Below are positions 1 through 7,489 of a stretch of DNA of 15,485 nt, one piece after another. Origin of the DNA: JBBDIO01 sp040880365 (lineage in GTDB: Bacteria; Chloroflexota; Anaerolineae; Caldilineales; Caldilineaceae); assembly GCA_040880365.1 (NCBI GenBank), contig JBBDIO010000215.1, positions 1 to 15,485 on the forward strand, read 5' to 3'. A program made the position numbers and the translations under genes. The stretch's first letter is position 1, and each line of letters begins with the position of its first letter. The notes under the pieces were generated by a model. The model worked only from the letters and a program-made list of their open reading frames with translations, had not been told where the DNA came from and did not search any database.

Positions 1-1
1 G

Positions 2-1507
2 CAGGCCATCGTCGATCCGCAAATGTGCGGGCTTGGCGGCTATGCGCTTGCCAATGTCTATCTCAACACCGGGCAGACGACTTATGGTGTGGGCATAGAC
101 GCGCCGGCACTCGCGGGTGAGAAAGTGTCGCCCGCGATGTGGGAGAAAAACCTGCTGCGCCCCAACCCCGACGGCTGGGGCTACTTTTTGGAAGGAAAGC
201 TCAACGACGCCGGCTATACCTCCATTTGTACGCCGGGCTGGGTCAAGGGCATGGCCGCGTTGCTGGAACGGTATGGCACCTATAGCTGGGAGCAGGTGAT
301 GCAGCCTGCCATCCGGGTGGCGGAAAACGGCTATGTGCTCACATATCTGGCTGCGAATCGGTTGAAGACTCGTGAGAAGTATCCCGAGGCGTCGTCGCTG
401 TTGAGCTATCTCCAGAGCAATCCCGAAGCCTCGCGCATCTATCTCAAGGCCGATGGCACCCCGTATGACATGGGCGAGACGATTCGCAATCCGGACTATG
501 CAGACACGCTGCGTCGGTTGGGCAAGAACGGGCCTGAGGATTTCTATACCGGCGAGTTGGCCGCGCAGATTACTGCGGATCTGGATCAGAACGGCGCATT
601 TGTCACCGCCGGCGATCTGGAATCCTATGGTTTGCGCGAGGATATGCTGGTGCAGGGCGCGTTTGGTGACTATACAGTGACCAGCGCCGCCCCGCCCCAC
701 GGTGGCGCGACATTGATCGCGATTCTGAACATTCTCGAAGGCATCGATCTGGCGGCCATGGGACACAATTCGCCCGATTATATCTATACGGTGGCGATGG
801 CGATGAAGGCGGCCTTTGCCGACCGCAATCCCTACATGGCCGATCCCGAGTTCGCCGAAGTGCCGGTGGATTGGATGATTTCGACAGAACGGGCCGCGCA
901 ATGGCGCGAACGGATTGTGGCGGGCGAAGAAATCAAAGTGGACTTTACCACCACCGAAACGCCCAACACCACGCATGTGACGGTGGTGGATAGCTGGGGC
1001 AACGCCGTCGCGCTGACCCATTCGCTAGGCTCCGGGTCGGGTGTGATTACGCCGGGGATGGGCTTTATGTATAACAACAGCATGATCAACTTTCATCCGA
1101 TTGCCGGCCATCGCAATTCGATTGCCCCGCGCAAGGGACGCACCACCGGCATGGCGCCCACGATTGTCTACAAAGGTGACCGTCCGGTGATCGTGCTGGG
1201 GTCGCCGGGCGCGACGCGCATCATCACCTCGAATGTGCAGGTGATTCTGAACCTGCTGGTCTTTGGCATGAGCGCAACCGAAGCCGTGTATGCGCCCCGG
1301 TTCGATTGTCAGGTTAACGACATTCGCTGTCATCCACGCATCCCGCGCCACATTGTCGAGGCCGTGGGCAAACGGCATCCGGTATCGGTTTTGCCCCAGA
1401 GCCACGGCGGTTTTGCCCTGGTCAATGCGATTACCATTGATCCGGCAAGCGGTGCCCTGCAGGCGGCGGCCGACACGGGTTCCGACGGGATGGGCATCGT
1501 TCTGTAG
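2..1507 (+). CDS. Gamma-glutamyltransferase-like Ntn-hydrolase, 5' partial
   Basis: The reading frame is open from the first bases of the window, so the N-terminus (and any signal peptide) lies upstream; about 501 residues are visible and the stop is TAG at 1505-1507. GGT-family proenzymes cleave themselves before a threonine that becomes the N-terminal nucleophile of the small subunit. Here the expected TTHVTVVD motif is present, with the nucleophile Thr codon at 968-970. Other family landmarks are GLGG near the start, NNSM (1073-1084), MAPTIV and GSPGATRI. The segment between NNSM and MAPTIV is about ten residues shorter than in E. coli GGT, so the lid loop is probably missing. Several residues that bind the glutamyl group in E. 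coli GGT are replaced (see findings), so the substrate may not be glutathione. The family call is firm and the substrate is unknown. The gene is not obviously linked to the downstream purine genes. Confidence 0.88.
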   Translation, partial: QAIVDPQMCGLGGYALANVYLNTGQTTYGVGIDAPALAGEKVSPAMWEKNLLRPNPDGWGYFLEGKLNDAGYTSICTPGWVKGMAALLERYGTYSWEQVMQPAIRVAENGYVLTYLAANRLKTREKYPEASSLLSYLQSNPEASRIYLKADGTPYDMGETIRNPDYADTLRRLGKNGPEDFYTGELAAQITADLDQNGAFVTAGDLESYGLREDMLVQGAFGDYTVTSAAPPHGGATLIAILNILEGIDLAAMGHNSPDYIYTVAMAMKAAFADRNPYMADPEFAEVPVDWMISTERAAQWRERIVAGEEIKVDFTTTETPNTTHVTVVDSWGNAVALTHSLGSGSGVITPGMGFMYNNSMINFHPIAGHRNSIAPRKGRTTGMAPTIVYKGDRPVIVLGSPGATRIITSNVQVILNLLVFGMSATEAVYAPRFDCQVNDIRCHPRIPRHIVEAVGKRHPVSVLPQSHGGFALVNAITIDPASGALQAAADTGSDGMGIVL

Positions 1508-1574
1508 ACCAGAGTCTATTGATTGTTGTAACGCGATTGGCATCAGGTTCATGGCGGCCTGGTTGTCAGAATAC

Positions 1575-1580
1575 AGGAGA
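1575..1580 (+). promoter_or_regulatory. Ribosome binding site for the FMN reductase gene
   Basis: AGGAGA lies 7 bases before GTG at 1588. It decides the start: the frame is open further upstream to an ATG at 1519, but that ATG has no Shine-Dalgarno sequence and would add a tail unlike the family. Confidence 0.75.
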
Positions 1581-1587
1581 TTTGTTT

Positions 1588-2157
1588 GTGACCGATTCGA
1601 TTCATGTTTTGGCCTTTGCCGGCAGTCTGCGCGTTAAATCTGTGAACAAGGCCCTGATCCGCGCCGCAGCGGCGCAGGCACCGGCCTATGTGACCGTCAG
1701 CGAATTCGACCTGCTGGGCATTCCGCTCTATAACGGCGATGTGGAAGCGTTGGGCGTGCCCGCCGCGGTGCAGCATTTCCGCACCCAGCTTGCCCAGGCC
1801 GATGCTCTGTTGATCGCCTGCCCCGAATATAACTATTCGGTCACGGGCGTGCTAAAAAATGCTATCGATTGGGCGTCGCGCGGCTACGGTCCCGACGATC
1901 CGTCACCCCTCACAGCCAAGCCCGCAGCGATTGTGGGCGCGGGCGGGCGCTATGGCACGGTGCGCGCCCAGTCGCATCTGCGCTATATCCTGTTGCACAA
2001 CGATGTGAAGGTGCTCAACAAGCCCGAAGTGATGGTCCCGTTGGCGCGCCAACACTTCGACGAGGATTTGAAGCTGACCAATGCCGATACGGCCAAGCTG
2101 CTGGGGCAATTGATGGAAGCCTTGGCGGCCTGGACGCGCCAGTTGCAGGCACAATAG
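1588..2157 (+). CDS. NADPH-dependent FMN reductase family protein
   Basis: This is a flavodoxin-fold oxidoreductase of 189 residues starting at GTG 1588; the length is normal for the ChrR/YieF/azoreductase group. Such proteins bind FMN and use NAD(P)H to reduce free flavin, quinones, azo dyes or metal ions in the cytoplasm. Two signature motifs are visible: the phosphate-binding loop AGSLRVKSVN at residues 11-20, and the FMN-contacting PEYNYSVTGVLKNAIDW starting at residue 79. A further GAGGRYGT loop fits the flavin site. The physiological substrate cannot be read from the sequence. It sits 80 bases after the GGT-like gene on the same strand, so the two may be co-transcribed. A stem-loop begins 10 bases after its stop and may close the unit before the purine genes. 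The family assignment is secure. Confidence 0.9.
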   Translation: MTDSIHVLAFAGSLRVKSVNKALIRAAAAQAPAYVTVSEFDLLGIPLYNGDVEALGVPAAVQHFRTQLAQADALLIACPEYNYSVTGVLKNAIDWASRGYGPDDPSPLTAKPAAIVGAGGRYGTVRAQSHLRYILLHNDVKVLNKPEVMVPLARQHFDEDLKLTNADTAKLLGQLMEALAAWTRQLQAQ

Positions 2158-2167
2158 ATGACGAAAT

Positions 2168-2192
2168 TCGCAATGTAGTCAAAACATTGTGA
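2168..2192 (+). terminator. Stem-loop / near-palindrome after the FMN reductase gene
   Basis: The left arm TCGCAATGT (2168-2176) and right arm ACATTGTGA (2184-2192) form a 9-bp stem with one G-T pair around a 7-base loop. It begins 10 bases after the stop codon, which suits a terminator, but the run after it is only weakly T-rich (TTACTCAATTT). The same near-palindrome could be an operator, since it lies just upstream of the candidate purSL promoter. Confidence 0.4.
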
Positions 2193-2204
2193 TTACTCAA
2201 TTTA

Positions 2205-2233
2205 TAGAACTACCACCCGCTTCGTGCTAAAAT
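2205..2233 (+). promoter_or_regulatory. Candidate promoter of the purine cluster
   Basis: TAAAAT at 2228-2233 is preceded by TGC, giving an extended -10 element. With a 17-base spacer the -35 position reads TAGAAC (2205-2210), which matches the consensus poorly. Transcription would start near 2240. It is weakly supported: only the -10 half is good. Confidence 0.35.
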
Positions 2234-2239
2234 GCGGAT

Positions 2240-2395
2240 GCTCACAGTGTATCGCTGGGGGCTATAAGCTAATTTACCGTTTATTCACCTGTGGTCTGCG
2301 CCAGGAGCCGCACCCAAACCCCGCCATCAGACGGGAAGGGGCGCACGATTCTCCGGCGCGCCACCCGTTTTTCAAGATTGCGCCTGGTCACCAAT
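2240..2395 (+). other. Untranslated leader upstream of purSL
   Basis: There are 238 bases between the FMN reductase gene and purSL, and about 155 of them would be transcribed from the candidate promoter. It contains a short CCCG/CGGG hairpin in 2316-2331 followed by a G-rich run and the palindrome GGCGCGCC at 2355-2362. I do not recognise a purine, PRPP or other riboswitch in it, and I see no convincing gene. Regulation of the purine genes by this leader is possible but not shown. Confidence 0.3.
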
Positions 2396-5300
2396 ATGAC
2401 GCTTCGAATCGAAATTCGTCCACGAAACCCCCGCGCTCCACGCGCCATACTCACCGGCGCGACCCAATTGGGCATAGATGCCCTGGAGGATTGCCGCGTT
2501 GTCCGGCTTTACTTTCTAGAGAGCGATATCGGCGATCCCGCGTTGGAAATACTCAGTGCGCGGCTGCTGACCGATCCGGTCACCGAAACCGCACACTGGA
2601 CCCGCACCGAACACGCACACGCCGACGACAGGAGGAATCCCCGTTCCGCGTCTGGCGCAGACAATCGTTTATCTGTAGAGACGAATGGCGCAAACGGTCA
2701 TACCGGCCCGGTTGTCGAAGTCACGCTGCGGCCTGGCGTGACCGATGTGGCCGCCCGTGAATTGGAGCGCGGCGTGGTGGAATTGGGCTTGCCTGCCACG
2801 CGCGTGGCAAGCGGAACGCGCTATGAACTCTATGGGGCACTGCGCGAATCCCAGGTGCGCCGCCTGGCGACCCAGTTGCTGAGCAACCAGACCGTGCAGC
2901 ATTTTCGGCTGGGCGAGATTACACCCCAATTTGGTGAAGAAGCCGCCGCCGCCAATCTGGTGGAGCGTGTCGCATTGGCGGGCCTGGATGGCGATGCGCT
3001 GCTGCAATTGAGCAAGGCGCGTCTGCTTTCGCTGGACGTGAATGAGATGACCGCCATCCAGGAGTTTTATGCGCAGATTGGGCGCGACCCCACCGATGTG
3101 GAGTTGGAGACATTGGCGCAAACCTGGTCCGAACATTGTGTGCACAAGACCTTTCGGGCCGAAATTCAGTATACGCGGTTGGATGCCCAGGGGCAGCCGG
3201 TGGAAGAAACGACGGTTGACGGTCTGTTTAGCCAGTACATCCGCGCGGCTACCGAAGCCATCGGCGCGCCGTGGCTGCGCTCGGTTTTCACCGACAACGC
3301 GGGCATTGTGGCGTTCGACGATACTCACGATCTGGCATTCAAAGTAGAAACGCACAATCACCCGTCGGCGTTGGAACCCTTTGGCGGGGCCAATACGGGT
3401 ATGGGCGGGGTGGTGCGCGATATATTGGGCGTTTCGGCGCGGCCCATCGCCACGACCGATGTGCTCTGTTTTGGTCCCCAGGATTTTCCCAACGATCAAT
3501 TGCCCGAGGGCGTCTTGCATCCGGCTCGCATTGCCGCGGGCGTGGTGGATGGCATTGCCGACTATGGCAACAAGCTGGGCTTGCCCACGGTCAATGGCGC
3601 GGTGCTCTACGATAGCGGTTATCTGGGCAATCCGCTGGTCTTCTGCGGCTGTGTGGGGATTTTGCCTCACGGCAGCCACCCGACCACGCCCCAGCCCGAG
3701 GACCTGATTATTGTGCTGGGGGGGCGGACCGGGCGCGACGGTCTGCACGGCGCGACTTTCTCTTCGGCAGAATTGACCCACGACACGGCAGAGACAACCG
3801 GCAGCGCGGTGCAGATTGGCGATCCCATCACCGAAAAGGGTCTGATCGAGCTGGTGGAAGCGGCGCGCGATCGTGAACTCTATAGCGCGATTACCGACTG
3901 CGGCGCGGGGGGACTATCTTCGGCGGTGGGCGAAATGGGCAGTGAACTGGGCGCAGATGTGGAACTGACGCGGGTCGCGCTCAAATATCCGGGCCTGGTG
4001 CCCTGGGAAATCTGGCTTTCGGAAGCCCAGGAGCGGTTGGTGCTGGCCGTGCCGGCGATCAAGCTGGCAGAGCTGCAAACCCTGGCTCGGCTCTGGGATG
4101 TGGAAGTCAGTGTGCTGGGGCGGTTTACGGGTGATGGTATGTTGCGCGTGAACTACGACGGCACTGTGGTTGCCGAATTGCCCATGACCTTTGTCCACGA
4201 TGGCCTGCCCCGTCGCCATATGACCGCGGTTTGGCAGACGCCGGATGATGACGCCGCGGTGCCGCCCATAGACCAACAGGTGGCGGCACGCGCCATTTCA
4301 TTGCAGAGCCTGGGCAATGGGGACCCGGCAGTGCAGTCTGCGCCGGATCAACGCCACTTTGGCGCGTTGCTGTTGCGCCTGCTTGCCCACCCGACTGTAG
4401 CATCCAAAGAGGCGATTGTGCGGCGGTATGACCATGAAGTGCGCGGCGGCACGCTGGTGCGTCCGTTCACCGGCCCGCATATGGATGGGCCGACCGACGC
4501 GGCCGTGCTCAAGCCGCTCAATACCTGGCGGCACGACAAAGCCTTTGCCCTGAGCGTGGGCATCAATCCGTTGCTGGGACGCCGCGATCCCTATGCCATG
4601 GCGATCAGCGCGATTGATGAAGCGTTTCGCAACGCGGTGGCCGTGGGCGCGGATCCCGATCAGGTGGCAATTCTGGATAATTTCTGCTGGGGTAACCCAA
4701 CGCTGCCGGATCGGCTGGGCGGGCTGGTGCGTGCGTGCCAGGGCTGCTACGATGGCGCATTGGCCTATGGCGCGCCCTATATTTCGGGCAAGGATAGTCT
4801 CTACAATGAGTTTAACGGTGAGCCGATTCCCGGCACGTTGTTGATTTCAGCGTTGGCGATGGTGCCCGATATGCACCGCTGTGTGACTTCGGCATGGAAA
4901 GCCGCGGGCAATGCGCTCTATGTGCTGGGCGAAACCCGCGCAGAATTTGGCGGTTCCCTACTCTACGCCGTACTGGACGCCGAAGGCGGCACACCGCCGG
5001 CTATGCCGTCTGTGCCGCTGTTGCGCTATCGCGCCGTGCACGAGGCCATGCGCGCGGGGTTGGTGCAATCGTGCCATGATGCCAGCGAGGGCGGATTGGC
5101 CGTGGCATTGGCCGAGATGGCCCTGGGTGGGCGTCTGGGTGCGACGATTCAGCTGGGCGGACGGCAAGATTCGAGTGTGGAGCCGTTGACCTGGTTGTTT
5201 GCCGAAAGCAATGGCCGGTTGGTGCTGGAGGTGCGCCCCGAAGATGTGGACGCGTTTGAAGCGCACTTTGTGGGTGTTTCCCTGTACCGCATCGGTACGG

Positions 5301-5410
5301 TCGCCGATACCTCGCAGTTGACGATTGCACAGGCAGACGCCACTTTGATCGATCTGCCTGTGCGCCAGTTGACAGCCGCATGGCAGCGTCGCGATGAGCC
5401 GGTTGGCTGA
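2396..5410 (+). CDS. purSL: FGAM synthase, PurS-PurL fusion (PurSL)
   Basis: This is the synthetase part of phosphoribosylformylglycinamidine synthase, step 4 of purine synthesis: FGAR + ATP + ammonia (from glutamine via PurQ) give FGAM. It has 1004 residues from ATG 2396, well above the roughly 740 of a stand-alone small PurL. The extra length is N-terminal: a PurS-like segment (about residues 1-68), a hydrophilic linker (69-104), and a second PurS-like segment (about 105-173). The PurL core follows with WSEHCVHK at 244-251, KVETHNHP at 316-323, then CGAGGLSSAVGEMG, FCWGNP, SGKDSLYNE and CHDASEGGLAVALAE. There is no glutaminase domain; purQ downstream supplies it. The start is not certain: ATG 2396 has no good ribosome site, and TTG 2378 in the same frame is an alternative. 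It is the first gene of the purine cluster. The assignment is very secure. Confidence 0.96.
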   Translation: MTLRIEIRPRNPRAPRAILTGATQLGIDALEDCRVVRLYFLESDIGDPALEILSARLLTDPVTETAHWTRTEHAHADDRRNPRSASGADNRLSVETNGANGHTGPVVEVTLRPGVTDVAARELERGVVELGLPATRVASGTRYELYGALRESQVRRLATQLLSNQTVQHFRLGEITPQFGEEAAAANLVERVALAGLDGDALLQLSKARLLSLDVNEMTAIQEFYAQIGRDPTDVELETLAQTWSEHCVHKTFRAEIQYTRLDAQGQPVEETTVDGLFSQYIRAATEAIGAPWLRSVFTDNAGIVAFDDTHDLAFKVETHNHPSALEPFGGANTGMGGVVRDILGVSARPIATTDVLCFGPQDFPNDQLPEGVLHPARIAAGVVDGIADYGNKLGLPTVNGAVLYDSGYLGNPLVFCGCVGILPHGSHPTTPQPEDLIIVLGGRTGRDGLHGATFSSAELTHDTAETTGSAVQIGDPITEKGLIELVEAARDRELYSAITDCGAGGLSSAVGEMGSELGADVELTRVALKYPGLVPWEIWLSEAQERLVLAVPAIKLAELQTLARLWDVEVSVLGRFTGDGMLRVNYDGTVVAELPMTFVHDGLPRRHMTAVWQTPDDDAAVPPIDQQVAARAISLQSLGNGDPAVQSAPDQRHFGALLLRLLAHPTVASKEAIVRRYDHEVRGGTLVRPFTGPHMDGPTDAAVLKPLNTWRHDKAFALSVGINPLLGRRDPYAMAISAIDEAFRNAVAVGADPDQVAILDNFCWGNPTLPDRLGGLVRACQGCYDGALAYGAPYISGKDSLYNEFNGEPIPGTLLISALAMVPDMHRCVTSAWKAAGNALYVLGETRAEFGGSLLYAVLDAEGGTPPAMPSVPLLRYRAVHEAMRAGLVQSCHDASEGGLAVALAEMALGGRLGATIQLGGRQDSSVEPLTWLFAESNGRLVLEVRPEDVDAFEAHFVGVSLYRIGTVADTSQLTIAQADATLIDLPVRQLTAAWQRRDEPVG

Positions 5411-5452
5411 TCGGGCCGTAGCCAGGCGACTGAAAATGCGCCTATCCGCGCT

Positions 5453-5482
5453 ACTGTGTGCATCTTGACTGTGTGCATCTTG
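5453..5482 (+). repeat. Two exact tandem copies of a 15-bp unit
   Basis: ACTGTGTGCATCTTG occurs at 5453-5467 and again at 5468-5482, followed by a degenerate third start (TGCGCATC). It lies in the 119-bp gap between purSL and purQ, upstream of the purQ ribosome site. No function is evident. Confidence 0.85.
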
Positions 5483-5518
5483 TGCGCATCCGGGATCGGA
5501 TGCGTCTATTCTGGAGAC

Positions 5519-5522
5519 GGAG
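5519..5522 (+). promoter_or_regulatory. Ribosome binding site deciding the purQ start
   Basis: GGAG lies 7 bases before TTG 5530. This favours the TTG over the in-frame ATG at 5500, which lacks such a site and would add ten basic residues not expected at the N-terminus of PurQ. Confidence 0.65.
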
Positions 5523-5529
5523 TCTTAAC

Positions 5530-6354
5530 TTGTCGCCTAAAATTTTGATTCTGCATGCCTCGGGCACGAACCGCGACCAGGAGGCTGCACGCGCCTGTGA
5601 ACTGGCAGGGGGCGCGCCCGAAATTGTACACATCAACCGCCTGCGCCAGAATCCCGCGCAGCTGGCAGAGTACGGGTTGTTGCTCTTGCCGGGGGGCTTT
5701 TCCTTTGGCGATGCATTGGGCGCGGGGGCGCGGCTTGCGCTGGATATGCAGGTCTTCTTTCAGGATACCCTGGCTAAATTCATCGATCAGGATCGGCTGG
5801 TATTGGGTATCTGCAACGGCTTTCAGGCGTTGGTCAAGGCCGATTTGTTGCCCGGACCGGAACTGCACGGCGCGGGGGAGGATGGCAAGGGAGCCACGGG
5901 CGCGCTGGCCCAACGGCGCGTGACGCTGACGGAGAATGAACGCGGCCATTTCGAGTGTCGCTGGGTGCATCTGGCGGTGAACACGCAGTCGCCAGCCACC
6001 TATCTGGCCGAGATCGATCATCTGATTGCGTGTCCGGTGGCGCACGGGGAAGGCAACTTTCAGGTTGCCGACGCCCAGGCTTTGGCCGAGCTGGAGCAGC
6101 GCAATTTGGTCACGTTCCGCTATGTGGATGGGGCGGGCTCACCGGCGCAAGGGCAATATCCCCTCAACCCCAATGGCAGCGTTGCCGATATTGCCGGAAT
6201 CTGCAATCCCCGGGGCAACGTGCTGGGGCTGATGCCACATCCCGAAGACCATGTGACCAAAATCCAAAATCCCTGGCCCGCGACCATCAACCCGGCTCAC
6301 AGTGGGCTGGCGCTGTTTGAAGCCGTCGTAGGGGCTATGGTCGCCGTCGCCTAG
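5530..6354 (+). CDS. purQ: FGAM synthase glutaminase subunit PurQ
   Basis: This is a class I glutamine amidotransferase that frees ammonia from glutamine and passes it to PurSL. From TTG 5530 it has 274 residues and starts SPKILILHASGTNRD. The triad is visible: Cys95 in GICNGFQ, and His237 and Glu239 in MPHPEDH. The segment LLLPGGFSFGD is typical of PurQ. At 274 residues it is longer than the roughly 230 of Bacillus PurQ, and it has an RVTLTENERGHFECRWV stretch reminiscent of the glutaminase domain of large one-piece PurL, so PurSL plus PurQ looks like a large PurL split in two (inference). It lies 119 bp after purSL on the same strand, which fits one complex from one transcript. The function is secure; the start is likely but not proven. 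Confidence 0.95.
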   Translation: MSPKILILHASGTNRDQEAARACELAGGAPEIVHINRLRQNPAQLAEYGLLLLPGGFSFGDALGAGARLALDMQVFFQDTLAKFIDQDRLVLGICNGFQALVKADLLPGPELHGAGEDGKGATGALAQRRVTLTENERGHFECRWVHLAVNTQSPATYLAEIDHLIACPVAHGEGNFQVADAQALAELEQRNLVTFRYVDGAGSPAQGQYPLNPNGSVADIAGICNPRGNVLGLMPHPEDHVTKIQNPWPATINPAHSGLALFEAVVGAMVAVA

Positions 6355-6422
6355 ACGACGAGACAACGCTACGCAGGTGTAAGCCGAATCTGCACGCACA
6401 AAATGCCGAACTGATCTGAATT

Positions 6423-6426
6423 GAGG
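6423..6426 (+). promoter_or_regulatory. Ribosome binding site deciding the purC start
   Basis: GAGG lies 6 bases before TTG 6433. The in-frame TTG at 6421 has no ribosome site of its own, so 6433 is preferred. Confidence 0.5.
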
Positions 6427-6432
6427 CCCGTT

Positions 6433-7410
6433 TTGCTAGAATCTTCAGTTTTGGAAACCGCACTGGATACCCCCCTGGATCAGATTGATCTGCCCTTTTT
6501 GCAACATCATGCGTCGGGTAAGGTGCGCGAAATTTATACCCATGCCGACCGGCTGGTGCTGGTTACTACCGACCGCCTTTCGGCCTTTGATCGCATTCTA
6601 GGCGTGGTGCCCTACAAAGGTCAGGTGCTCAACCAACTGGCGGCCTTCTGGTTTGAACAGACGCGCGATATTGTGGCCAATCATCTGCTGGCAACGCCCG
6701 ACCCCAATGTAACGGTTGCCCGGCGCTGTACGCCGCTGCCGGTGGAGATCATTGTGCGCGGCTATATCACCGGCGTCACCGAGACTGCGCTCTGGTATCG
6801 GTATAGCCAGGGCGAGCGCATGATCTACGGGATTCCCTTTGCCGATGGCATGAGTAAGAACGATGTCCTGCCCGCGCCGATTATCACTCCCACCACCAAA
6901 GGCCAGCACGGCGCGCATGATGAGCGCATTACGCCCCGCGAAATTGTGGAGCGGGGACTGATGGCAGAAGCCTTGTGGGAAGATGTGGCGCACGCCGCGA
7001 TTGCACTTTTTCGACGGGGACAGGAGATTGCCGCGGCTGCGGGGCTGCTGCTGGTAGATACCAAATATGAGTTTGGCGTGGATGCCGCGGGCAAGCTCGT
7101 GCTCATCGATGAGATGCACACGCCCGATTCCAGCCGCTTTTGGATTGCCGATAGCTATGCGTCTCGCCATGCCGCCGGACAAGAACCGGAAAATTACGAC
7201 AAGGAGTTCATCCGGCTCTATTATGCCGAGCATGGCTATCGGGGTGAAGGCGAACCCTTTCCCCTGCCCCGTGATGTGGCACTCACTGCGGCGCAACGGT
7301 ACATCCATACCTATGAGTTGCTGACAGGGCAGACCTTTGCGCCGGGTGAATGGCCGGCTGGACCGCGCATTGCCCGCAATCTGCAAAACTGGCTGACCAG
7401 CGCAGGCTGA
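6433..7410 (+). CDS. purC: SAICAR synthetase PurC
   Basis: Phosphoribosylaminoimidazole-succinocarboxamide synthase joins CAIR and aspartate using ATP to make SAICAR. It has 325 residues from TTG 6433, the longer form seen in yeast Ade1 and many bacteria rather than the roughly 240-residue E. coli form. Landmarks are SGKVREIY at residues 28-35 (nucleotide-binding start), DRLSAFD at 47-53, PVEIIVRGYITG, LLVDTKYEFG, and DEMHTPDSSRFW starting at 226. All are intact. It follows purQ after 78 bases and precedes purE by 79, so the cluster is probably one transcript. Both purQ and purC appear to start with TTG. The assignment is very secure; the exact start could be TTG 6421 instead. Confidence 0.95.
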   Translation: MLESSVLETALDTPLDQIDLPFLQHHASGKVREIYTHADRLVLVTTDRLSAFDRILGVVPYKGQVLNQLAAFWFEQTRDIVANHLLATPDPNVTVARRCTPLPVEIIVRGYITGVTETALWYRYSQGERMIYGIPFADGMSKNDVLPAPIITPTTKGQHGAHDERITPREIVERGLMAEALWEDVAHAAIALFRRGQEIAAAAGLLLVDTKYEFGVDAAGKLVLIDEMHTPDSSRFWIADSYASRHAAGQEPENYDKEFIRLYYAEHGYRGEGEPFPLPRDVALTAAQRYIHTYELLTGQTFAPGEWPAGPRIARNLQNWLTSAG

Positions 7411-7489
7411 TCGCAGTCTGTTTCAGGGCGGGTCGCCGGCAATCCTACGGCAAAACAACCACATGGCTAGAGAAGGAAAACACAACGCT

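Noticed and set aside
2224..2760. Plus-strand open frame of 178 codons spanning the purSL leader and N-terminus
   Set aside because: It overlaps PurSL in another frame, is Arg/His/Pro-rich without any family resemblance, and has no ribosome site.
2669..3781. Minus-strand open frame of 370 codons opposite purSL
   Set aside because: It lies entirely within the PurSL coding sequence and has no family features; it is a shadow.
6421..6442. TTGAGG and TAGAAT as a promoter in front of purC
   Set aside because: The two hexamers are only 10 bases apart, far from the usual 16-18, and overlap the start of purC. GAGG here is better explained as the ribosome site.
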